A program made the position numbers and the translations under genes. The notes beneath the pieces were generated by a model. The model did no database searches and was not told the DNA's origin. It worked only from the letters and a program-made list of their open reading frames with translations. A stretch of 64,000 nucleotides of DNA, taken from NCBI RefSeq assembly GCF_011761345.1, contig NZ_JAASRY010000001.1, forward strand, positions 496,001 to 560,000. Reading direction: 5' to 3'. Of this stretch, positions 51,282-59,299 are shown piece after piece (position 1 is the stretch's first letter; every line of letters begins with the position of its first letter). Origin of the DNA: Thalassobacillus devorans. GTDB taxonomy: Bacteria > Bacillota > Bacilli > Bacillales > Halobacillaceae.

Positions 51282-53544
51282 CAAATGGAAATGGATTGTA
51301 CTTGTGGTTGTCCTGTTATTTCCTATACAAGTAATCGCCAACTCACTGATCGATGATGATCCTGATACAGATATAACGGAGGAACAGGAGAAGCGTTCAA
51401 ATGAAATGTTCCGTTATAAATCGAATCAGTACACTCAGCCGGAAAATGAGGAAGCGACCGTAGATAATGCCGTTTCACTCGATGGATATGAGCAGGTGGC
51501 AGTGAATGATCACCTCGCTCTTTATGTAGAACCGGAGTCCTTAGCGTTGAAAATAGAAAATAAACATACTGGCTATCTATGGAGTTCGGGTCTTGAAGAA
51601 GATAAGGATTATAATTTGAACAACACCTGGTCGCAAATGGCTCATTCGGCAATCACAATTGATTATATCGATGATAAAGATAAATCGTCGACCGAAAGCA
51701 TTTTGACCAATGAATCCGAGGTGTCCCTAACCAAACAGGCCAATGGTTTCTCCGCAAAGGTCTCGTTTGAAGATGCAGAAATTACGGTCCAGCTGGACGT
51801 CCATTTGGATGGCGATTCGATTGAAGTCCATGTTCCGCAAGACGGGATTGAAGAGGATGAAAATAAACTTGCCACCATGAGGCTTTACCCATTCTTAGGT
51901 GCTGTCGAAGGTACAGACACAGATGGTTACCTGTTTATCCCAGACGGGAGCGGGGCTCTCATGCGATTTGATGAAAAACAAGTGCAGTCGATGGCGCCAT
52001 ATCGAGCTTCTATTTATGGAGATGACGAAGGATTCAAACGGTCGGCAAAGGAAGAAGGAGACGTTCAAGTGAATCCTGCTCAAAAAATTACGATGCCAGT
52101 ATATGGTGTAACGAACGGAGTTGATGAGAACGGCTTTATCAATGTGATTGATGAAGGAAAAACGTTCGCAGATATCATCGCCTATCCATCCGGTATCGCA
52201 ACCGACTTTCATTGGATCACGGCCCAGTATAATTACCGCTATCAATATTATCAGCCAACAAGTAAAAATATGAGCGGCTATAATGTCTATCAGGAACAAA
52301 GAAACGAATTTGATGTAAACGAGCGCATTACGTTCCTGGAAGATGAAGCCGCCAATTATGTCGGGATGGCACATACCTACCAGCAGTACTTGCTTGATCG
52401 GGAGATGCTCGCTGCCCGGGAAGACCATGCAGATATCCGGTTGGAATTTTTAGGCGGGGAAGTGAAAAGCGGGCTTTTGCGAGATTCTGTTCAGCCGATG
52501 ACGAAAGTGACGGACTTGCCTGACTATGTAGAACAACTGAAACAACAGGAAGTAGAAGATATGCATGTCGTTTATCGTGGCTGGACGGAAGGCGGTTATA
52601 CAGGAACATTGCCGAAGAAGTTTCCGTTTGAGAATGAACTGGGCAGTGATTCCGAGTTCAGTGATGTAAATGACTTTTTCAAAGATAACGAGATTCCACT
52701 TTATTATTACACGGATTATACCAAGGCGTATCATGGGGCGTCCGGTTTTTCTGGAAAAACAGACATTGCAAGAAAAATAAGCGCAGAGACGATGGGAGGA
52801 AAAGATGGGGAGACAGATTTTTATTATCTCAGTCCATTAAAATCATTGGAAATAGCGAAGGATGACCGCTCCGAATATGAGAAGAATGGGGTGGAGAATT
52901 TAGCTGTCGATTCCAGTGCCAATCTATTATTCTCCGATTTTAACAATGGCGCCACGAGACCTGAGGTAATGGAAGTCTATCAGGATATGTTCGAAGAATT
53001 GCGGACATCGGTAGATTCTCTTTCGTTATATCAACCGAATGACTATCTACTTACTGAAGCAGATCGTTACTTGGATATTCCGCTATACTCGTCCAATTAT
53101 AGTTTTGTGACAGACACCGTTCCATTTTTGCAAATCGTATTGAAAGGTTATGTTCCTTACTATGCGTCCTTTTCGAATTTCCAGTATAGTCCTGAGGATG
53201 AAGTGCTGCGCATGATTGAATACGGTGCTTATCCTTCATTCTATTTGACGACGGAACCTTCACACCAATTGATGCACACACCTTCTGAAGATCTCTATAC
53301 CTCCCAGTTCCAGGATTGGGAGGAAGCGATTGTCGAGCAATACAAAATGGTGAAAGAAAGCCTGGGACCAGTCGAAGGAGAGACTATAACATCTCGGAAT
53401 GTCTATAAAACAGGGGTTGTCGAAGTCGGTTATTCGAATGGAAAATCGGTCATCGTCAATTATACCAACGAAGATATAAACATAGAGGGAACCGAAGTGA
53501 AAGCCAAAGGATATACGGTTACCGACCGGGGGAATCCATCATGA
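51274..53544 (+). CDS. DUF5696-like membrane-anchored protein, possible TIM-barrel glycosidase
   Basis: A 756-residue protein starting at GTG after GAGGAGGTGA. Residues 5-23 are an uncleaved or cleavable anchor (WIVLVVVLLFPIQVIANSL). An N-terminal beta-rich region (EQVAVNDHLALYVEPESLAL; TGYLWSSGLEEDKDYNLNNT) is followed by a probable alpha/beta barrel from ~390 (EDMHVVYRGWTEGGYTGTLP; EIPLYYYTDYTKAYHGASGF) and a beta C-terminus (VVEVGYSNGKSVIVNYTNED). I recognise the layout as DUF5696, a family without known activity; conserved acidic residues in barrel loops suggest a glycosidase-like fold. It couples to both neighbours (8-nt overlap upstream, 4-nt ATGA overlap downstream). Confidence 0.78.
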   Translation: MSSKWKWIVLVVVLLFPIQVIANSLIDDDPDTDITEEQEKRSNEMFRYKSNQYTQPENEEATVDNAVSLDGYEQVAVNDHLALYVEPESLALKIENKHTGYLWSSGLEEDKDYNLNNTWSQMAHSAITIDYIDDKDKSSTESILTNESEVSLTKQANGFSAKVSFEDAEITVQLDVHLDGDSIEVHVPQDGIEEDENKLATMRLYPFLGAVEGTDTDGYLFIPDGSGALMRFDEKQVQSMAPYRASIYGDDEGFKRSAKEEGDVQVNPAQKITMPVYGVTNGVDENGFINVIDEGKTFADIIAYPSGIATDFHWITAQYNYRYQYYQPTSKNMSGYNVYQEQRNEFDVNERITFLEDEAANYVGMAHTYQQYLLDREMLAAREDHADIRLEFLGGEVKSGLLRDSVQPMTKVTDLPDYVEQLKQQEVEDMHVVYRGWTEGGYTGTLPKKFPFENELGSDSEFSDVNDFFKDNEIPLYYYTDYTKAYHGASGFSGKTDIARKISAETMGGKDGETDFYYLSPLKSLEIAKDDRSEYEKNGVENLAVDSSANLLFSDFNNGATRPEVMEVYQDMFEELRTSVDSLSLYQPNDYLLTEADRYLDIPLYSSNYSFVTDTVPFLQIVLKGYVPYYASFSNFQYSPEDEVLRMIEYGAYPSFYLTTEPSHQLMHTPSEDLYTSQFQDWEEAIVEQYKMVKESLGPVEGETITSRNVYKTGVVEVGYSNGKSVIVNYTNEDINIEGTEVKAKGYTVTDRGNPS

Positions 53545-54407
53545 AGCAAATGTCACTGAAAAAGAAGCGAAGTCTAATAGGTCTCTCATTTTTATCTCCC
53601 TGGATTATTGGGTTCCTGGTCTTTACGGCATTTCCGCTCATTTATTCTCTGTTCCTAAGCTTTCAAAAGGTGAAAATCACGCCGAGCGGCATAAAGACCG
53701 ATTTCATCAAGTTTGAAAATTACGTCTATGCTTTTACTGTCGATAGTCAATTCACAGCCATCTTGATCAAATTTCTGAGGGAGCTGCTCATTTCCACGCC
53801 GATCATCATCGTGTTTTCGTTGATTATTGCGTTGTTACTCAATCAGCCGATCCGGATGAAGGGTTTTTTCCGGACCATATTCTTCCTGCCTGTCATCATT
53901 GCCAGCGGTCCGGTAATCACGGACTTGATGGCCCAGGACGTAACATCGATTCCTTCGATCGAGGAATATGCCATTTTTGCCACGGTCTTATCGAGCACAG
54001 GCGGGCTGCTGAATACGATTCTCGTGTACTTGATGGATAACCTCATCATCATTCTCTGGTATTCAGGTGTCCAAATATTGATTTTCTTAGCGGCATTGCA
54101 AAAGACGGACAAGCAGATCTATGAAGCAGCAAAAATCGATGGTGCCTCCAACTGGGAGTGTTTTTGGAAAGTGACCTTACCGACGCTTTATCCAATGATC
54201 ATCGTCAATCTGATTTATACGATTGTCACCTACTCGGTATTCGCATTGAATCCAGTAGTAGACCATATCCAGGCGAACATGTTCGAAATTTCAACCGGCT
54301 TTGGTTACGCTTCGGCACTATCGTGGATGTACTTTCTAGTCATCGCTTTCGTATTAGCTGTCAGTGTAGGGGTCATGGCTGCCAGGGGTAATAAAAAATA
54401 CAATTAA
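53541..54407 (+). CDS. ABC sugar permease 3 (MalF-like)
   Basis: A 288-residue permease with six helices (SFLSPWIIGFLVFTAFPLIY first) and EAA loop EAAKIDGASNWECFWKVTLP. Its ATG overlaps the DUF5696 stop (ATGA). It pairs with the following gene, giving the locus a second complete channel; the MalF-like periplasmic loop and YSGVQILIFLAALQ segment differ clearly from permease 1. Confidence 0.93.
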   Translation: MKQMSLKKKRSLIGLSFLSPWIIGFLVFTAFPLIYSLFLSFQKVKITPSGIKTDFIKFENYVYAFTVDSQFTAILIKFLRELLISTPIIIVFSLIIALLLNQPIRMKGFFRTIFFLPVIIASGPVITDLMAQDVTSIPSIEEYAIFATVLSSTGGLLNTILVYLMDNLIIILWYSGVQILIFLAALQKTDKQIYEAAKIDGASNWECFWKVTLPTLYPMIIVNLIYTIVTYSVFALNPVVDHIQANMFEISTGFGYASALSWMYFLVIAFVLAVSVGVMAARGNKKYN

Positions 54408-54420
54408 AGGAGGGATGAAC

Positions 54421-55380
54421 ATGCTGGATACCAGGCTGTCCCATGCTCAAAGAAAAAGGATCGATAAATACTCTACGAAAGCGAAGGCTTACCTGCTCGG
54501 GGTACAAGGAAATAATGGGCTGTTGTTTAAACTCGCTGTCTACAGCCTCTTGATCGGAATAGGATTTGTCTATCTTTTTCCAATCATTTACATGGGTTCT
54601 TACAGCTTCAAGTCATTAGAAGATCTATTGAATCCATTGATCAGCTGGATTCCATCTACTTTTTACACGGAAAATTATCAGGTCGCCTACAAGGTGTTGA
54701 ATCTATTTCCAACTTTACTGGAAACACTGTACGTAACAGTTATTCCAGCACTTGCACAAACAGCGGTAGCAGCGGTGATCGGTTATGGGTTTGCCAGGTT
54801 CGAATTTCCGCTCAAAAAAATATTACTCGTCCTGGTGCTGATCACGTTTATAATACCGCCTCAGGTGCTGTTGATACCGAGGTATGTATTCTTCAATGAG
54901 CTGGAGTTGATCGGTAGTATTCTCGCATTCTTACTTCCGGCTTTGTTTGGGCAAGGTTTGAACAGTGCGATTTTCATCTTGATTTTCTATCAATTTTTCC
55001 GGATGATGCCAAAGGCGCTGGAAGAAGCGGCGCATTTGGATGGGGCAGGGAATTTTCGTATTTTCATTACGATTGCTATTCCGATGGCTGTTCCGGCAAT
55101 CATCATTTCTTTCCTCTTTTCATTCGTCTGGTATTGGAATGAAACAGCGCTCGCCAGTCTCTACTTTGGGAATGCGCTGACAACGTTACCGATAGAGTTA
55201 GGGAAATTCAATGCGACGTTTGAGCAGCTATATGCAGGAGACACCTCGACGCAAAACATCAACGAAGGAATCAGTATGGCCGGCACGATGCTTTCAATTT
55301 TGCCGCTCTTGATCGTCTATTTCTTTACGCAGAAATGGTTTGTCGAAGGAGTGGACCGTTCCGGTATCACAGGAGAATAA
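54421..55380 (+). CDS. ABC sugar permease 4 (MalG-like)
   Basis: A 319-residue permease with a longer, basic N-terminal cytoplasmic tail, six helices and EAA loop EAAHLDGAGNFRIFITIAIP. ATG 54421 after AAGGAGGG is preferred over the ATG two codons earlier that abuts the site. Last gene of the first transcription unit; repeats follow. Confidence 0.92.
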   Translation: MLDTRLSHAQRKRIDKYSTKAKAYLLGVQGNNGLLFKLAVYSLLIGIGFVYLFPIIYMGSYSFKSLEDLLNPLISWIPSTFYTENYQVAYKVLNLFPTLLETLYVTVIPALAQTAVAAVIGYGFARFEFPLKKILLVLVLITFIIPPQVLLIPRYVFFNELELIGSILAFLLPALFGQGLNSAIFILIFYQFFRMMPKALEEAAHLDGAGNFRIFITIAIPMAVPAIIISFLFSFVWYWNETALASLYFGNALTTLPIELGKFNATFEQLYAGDTSTQNINEGISMAGTMLSILPLLIVYFFTQKWFVEGVDRSGITGE

Positions 55381-55429
55381 TAACTATTCCATCTTGTTTG
55401 CCAGTTACCATTACTATACTGAGAGGAAC

Positions 55430-55555
55430 GGGTCAGGGAAATAGCTCGCTTTCCGCGGGGAAGGCGGCAAGCCTCCTCGGGCTTAAAGCCCTGCGGGGTC
55501 TTGCCTGTCTTCTTTTCCCGCAGGAGTCTCGCCATTTCCCCTCCCCTTTATGTTA
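55430..55555. repeat. GC-rich Bacillaceae-type stem repeat, copy 1
   Basis: GGGAAATAGCTCGCTTTCCG, CGGCAAGCCTCCTCGGGCTT, GCCCTGCGGGGTCTTGCC and CCCGCAGGAGTCTCGCCATT then TCCC form a long imperfect hairpin. This is an extragenic repeat type abundant in Bacillaceae genomes (from memory). It may end transcription of the transporter operon. Confidence 0.75.
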
Positions 55556-55658
55556 GAAAAGGTTAATGGAACCATTGCAAATGTTACAACCCTGATTTTT
55601 ATTTTACATGGGAAAGGCATTTAAAGTATTCCCTCGGTAATGACTAGCTCATGTTTAG

Positions 55659-55787
55659 TATGGATGGTGAGGGAATTTGCGACACTCCTGCGGAAAAACG
55701 GGCGAGTCAAGACCCCGCAGCGTGGTTTTCGCGAGGAGGCTTGACCGTTCGTCCGCGGAAAGGGAGTGAATTCCCTCACCATCCATA
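55659..55787. repeat. GC-rich Bacillaceae-type stem repeat, copy 2
   Basis: Perfect 19-bp outer arms (TATGGATGGTGAGGGAATT at 55659 and its complement at 55769) enclose a second copy of the repeat type in opposite orientation (CTCCTGCGGAAAAACGGGCG; GGAGGCTTGACCG). It lies 36 bp before the GH94 operator. Confidence 0.78.
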
Positions 55788-55822
55788 ACATCACTATCAT
55801 CAACAGATTTTTTTAGCTATGA

Positions 55823-55838
55823 ATTGAAACGTTTCAAT
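55823..55838. promoter_or_regulatory. LacI operator before the GH94 gene
   Basis: ATTGAAACGTTTCAAT is a perfect 16-bp palindrome identical to the centre of the operator at the LacI promoter, 38 bp upstream of the GTG start. It implies a second regulated promoter for the catabolic genes. Confidence 0.75.
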
Positions 55839-55875
55839 ATGAATTTTACATGAACATAAAACGGAGGAATGCGCA

Positions 55876-58800
55876 GTGACGATAACGATTGACTCTACTT
55901 TTAAACTGACAGCGGGAAATTATTGTTTTTCTTTTTTGCCAAGCGGTGATATTCAGGAAGCGACTTTCCAGTCTGTCATGATCAACCAGCTGATATCTAA
56001 TCCTGTGGATGGGTCGTTGAATAACCTTTACTTACGAATCTATAGGGAAAACGGTATTCAGGCTTATCCCTTACTAGGTACAGCTTCTCCAAGTGAAGTG
56101 GCTTTCGGTGACGACCAGGTAACTTGGACGGGTTCGGTTGAAGACATCGATTATACCGTTGATTTTCATTTGACGGATCACGGTGTCTGGTTTTGGGACG
56201 TCCAGGTGGATGGCGATGGAATCGAAATCGACGTCATCTATGGACAAGATATTGGGATAGCAGAAAAAGGTGCCCTAAGAAATAATGAAGCGTACATCTC
56301 CCAATATATCGATCACCGGATATTTGAGGATGACGAGAAAGGATTTGTGGTCTGTTCCCGTCAAAACCAACAGCAATCGACCGGTTTTCCGTATTTACAG
56401 CAAGGATCGCTGACCCCGATAGTCGGTTATGCAACAGACGGATTCCAATTCTTCGGAAAAAACTATAAAGAAACAGATCGACCAGCTGCTTTAACTGAGG
56501 ATACACTTCCTAATGAAGTGTATCAATATGAATTTGCCTATACAGCTTTGCAATCGGAAAAAGTGACGTTGGCTGGTTCCCGCGAATTTGTCTTTTATGG
56601 GTATTTTCGGGGAAATCAAGAAGAGGCAGTGTCTGAGTTGGAATACCAGGAAATCATCAATGAAGCCTGGGCCCAGGTGAAAGCGAAGGAAGCTTCACCT
56701 CAAGCACCTGCGGAGAAGGTGAGTAAAGCTTCCGGCATCGGAAGCAATATTGTCGGGGAAACGATGAGCCTCGATGATATCAATCACTATTATCCGAACC
56801 GCCATCAGGAAGAATGGGAAGGCAATGAATTGTTGTCCTTTTTTACTGATACCCATGAACATGTAGTTTTGAAAGAAAAAGAACGGCTGTTAGAACGTCC
56901 ACAAGGCCATATTGTGATGTCGGGTTTGAATGACCGGCTCAAAGAAGATACGATCACCTCTACATCCTGGATGTACGGCATTTTCAATGCGCAACTGGTA
57001 GTCGGTAATACCAATTTCAACAAACTTTTAACTAATGCCCGCAATGCACTAAATGTGTTGAAAACGTCAGGACAGCGGATTTATGTTGAAATCGAGGGTT
57101 CTTATGAATTGCTGACATTGCCGTCCGTTTATGAAATCGGCTTTAATTATGCCCGCTGGTACTATAAAACAGATAAAGACATGTTCATCATTACCAGCTA
57201 CACAACAGTAGATACACCGGAAGTGCGACTGCATGTCCAAACAGAAAGCGGACAGAAATATCGCTACCTGGTGACGAACCAGGTCGTTATGCATCCAAAC
57301 GAATATGAAGTACCGTATCATGTGGATCGAGACGGTCAAGTGATTACGATTACCGCAGATGAGTCTTCCATGAACGCTGGCATTTACCCGAATCTTACTT
57401 ACAAGCTTCATGTGGAGGGAACAACATTCGATTTAGTGGATGAACAAAAGCTTGTTACGAATGTAAAACCAGGAGCAGCTTCCCTTGTTGTCTGTGATCT
57501 GGAAGCTTCCAGTGACTGGACTATGATTTTTCAAGGGCAGCTTCACGGGAAAGAGCTGCCTGTCGAGGAACGATCAGCAGTTGAAGAAATTGAGAGATAT
57601 CGCAGCTACTATCGTAAAGTGATGAACGGTTTCCGACTTTCCAGCAAAGGTGAAATCACGGAGGAAATGGATAAAGTGAATGCACTCGCCTGGTGGTATA
57701 CCCATAATATGCTCGTTCATTTCTCCGTACCCCATGGATTAGAACAATATAGCGGGGCGGCCTGGGGAACCAGGGATGTTTGTCAAGGTCCGACGGAATA
57801 CTTCATGGCGACGCAAAACTATACGTCGGTCAAGGAAATCATAAAGACGGTATATACGCATCAATTTGAAGAAGATGGAAACTGGCCGCAATGGTTCATG
57901 TTCGATAAGTACGCGCATATTCAGGCAGGCGAGAGCCACGGGGATGTCATCGTCTGGCCGCTGAAAGTGTTAGGTGATTACTTAGCGGCAACCGGGGATT
58001 ATAATTTGCTGGAAGAAAGGGTTCCATACTCGAAGCGGGACGAAGGTTTTGAGCTGACAGAAGAGACAGCAACAATCCTTGATCACGCGAAAAAGGAAAT
58101 CAATTACATCAAAGAACATTTCCTGCATGACACGTATTTATCTTCTTATGGTGACGGGGATTGGGATGACACCCTGCAGCCTGCAAACGCTCAGTTGAAG
58201 CAGTTCATGGTGAGCAGCTGGACAGTTGCCCTGACCTATCAAGTGGTGGACAAGCTGGCTGAAGTCCTTGAAGCCTTCGACGAACAATATGCAGGAGAAC
58301 TGGCCTCCATCGCCTCCGGGATTGAAAAAGACTATAAAAAGTATATGCTGAAAACAGATGTGCTCCCAGGGTTTGTCTTTATGGAAAAGCCAGGGGAAGC
58401 AGAAATGATGCTCCATCCGGAAGACAAAAAGACAGGTATCGACTATCGTCTTTTACCGATGCAGCGAAGCATCATCAGTGAATTATTGAATGCGGAACAG
58501 GCAGAGAAACACTATCAATTGATCAAGGAAAAACTATATTGTCCTGATGGTGTACGTTTGATGAACCGTCCGGCCAATTACATCGGAGGAGTCAGCACAC
58601 ATTTCAAACGTGCCGAACAAGCCTCCAACTTCGGCCGTGAAATCGGGCTGCAATATGTCCATGCCCATATCCGTTTCGTCGAGGCAATGGCAAAACTCGG
58701 GAAACAAGAGGAAGTGTGGCAGGGGTTACAAATGATAAATCCGATCGGGATCAGAGATGTCGTTCCAAATGCGGAAATCAGACAAAGCAATGCCTACTTC

Positions 58801-59223
58801 AGCAGTTCAGATGGGAAGTTCAACACACGTTATGAAGCGGATGAAAACTTTGACAAGCTCCGTGACGGTTCCGTTCCAGTCAAAGGCGGATGGCGCATCT
58901 ATTCCAGCGGGCCTGGCATCTATATGAATCAATTGATTTCCAATTGCCTCGGCATTCGTGAGGAAGAAGGAGACCTTGTCATCGATCCGGTACTTCCAGA
59001 CGAATTTGACGGCTTAACATTTGATTTCCAATGGCATGGTCAAGCCGTCACCTTTAACTATCACTTTAACGATGGAGAAAAACGTGTCGCCATCAATGGT
59101 CAGCCGGCAGAAAATGCCGAACGGCTTAAAAATATCTACCGTGAAGGCGGAGTCAGAATCAGCAGCAAGGAAGTTGAAAGTAAACTAAATAAAGAAAGTA
59201 ATGTGATCGCTATTTACCTATAA
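55876..59223 (+). CDS. 1,2-beta-oligoglucan phosphorylase (GH94)
   Basis: A 1115-residue cytoplasmic enzyme. Length and motifs match the Listeria innocua 1,2-beta-oligoglucan phosphorylase: LEQYSGAAWGTRDVCQGP, DWPQWFMFDKY-like (NWPQWFMFDKY), ESHGDVIVWPLK, DGDWDDTLQPANAQLK and GGWRIYSSGPGIYLHQ-like ends. By alignment to GH94 W-N-D, Asp765 in WDD is the catalytic acid. An N-terminal beta-sandwich (1-~270) precedes the (alpha/alpha)6 barrel. It would phosphorolyse beta-1,2-glucans to glucose-1-phosphate and shorter chains. GTG after CGGAGG; own LacI-type operator upstream. This gene anchors the beta-1,2-glucan assignment of the locus. Confidence 0.93.
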   Translation: MTITIDSTFKLTAGNYCFSFLPSGDIQEATFQSVMINQLISNPVDGSLNNLYLRIYRENGIQAYPLLGTASPSEVAFGDDQVTWTGSVEDIDYTVDFHLTDHGVWFWDVQVDGDGIEIDVIYGQDIGIAEKGALRNNEAYISQYIDHRIFEDDEKGFVVCSRQNQQQSTGFPYLQQGSLTPIVGYATDGFQFFGKNYKETDRPAALTEDTLPNEVYQYEFAYTALQSEKVTLAGSREFVFYGYFRGNQEEAVSELEYQEIINEAWAQVKAKEASPQAPAEKVSKASGIGSNIVGETMSLDDINHYYPNRHQEEWEGNELLSFFTDTHEHVVLKEKERLLERPQGHIVMSGLNDRLKEDTITSTSWMYGIFNAQLVVGNTNFNKLLTNARNALNVLKTSGQRIYVEIEGSYELLTLPSVYEIGFNYARWYYKTDKDMFIITSYTTVDTPEVRLHVQTESGQKYRYLVTNQVVMHPNEYEVPYHVDRDGQVITITADESSMNAGIYPNLTYKLHVEGTTFDLVDEQKLVTNVKPGAASLVVCDLEASSDWTMIFQGQLHGKELPVEERSAVEEIERYRSYYRKVMNGFRLSSKGEITEEMDKVNALAWWYTHNMLVHFSVPHGLEQYSGAAWGTRDVCQGPTEYFMATQNYTSVKEIIKTVYTHQFEEDGNWPQWFMFDKYAHIQAGESHGDVIVWPLKVLGDYLAATGDYNLLEERVPYSKRDEGFELTEETATILDHAKKEINYIKEHFLHDTYLSSYGDGDWDDTLQPANAQLKQFMVSSWTVALTYQVVDKLAEVLEAFDEQYAGELASIASGIEKDYKKYMLKTDVLPGFVFMEKPGEAEMMLHPEDKKTGIDYRLLPMQRSIISELLNAEQAEKHYQLIKEKLYCPDGVRLMNRPANYIGGVSTHFKRAEQASNFGREIGLQYVHAHIRFVEAMAKLGKQEEVWQGLQMINPIGIRDVVPNAEIRQSNAYFSSSDGKFNTRYEADENFDKLRDGSVPVKGGWRIYSSGPGIYMNQLISNCLGIREEEGDLVIDPVLPDEFDGLTFDFQWHGQAVTFNYHFNDGEKRVAINGQPAENAERLKNIYREGGVRISSKEVESKLNKESNVIAIYL

Positions 59224-59299
59224 ATTAGCCGGTGAAGCCTCTTGTTCTGTGAATAGGGGGCCTTATCCATCAAATTTTCATAAGGTGGGAGAAGGTAAC

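Noticed and set aside
55430-55787. GC-rich repeats as rRNA/tRNA or a riboswitch for GH94
   Set aside because: The sequence matches a common Bacillaceae extragenic repeat type; it has no conserved riboswitch core and two opposed copies are present.
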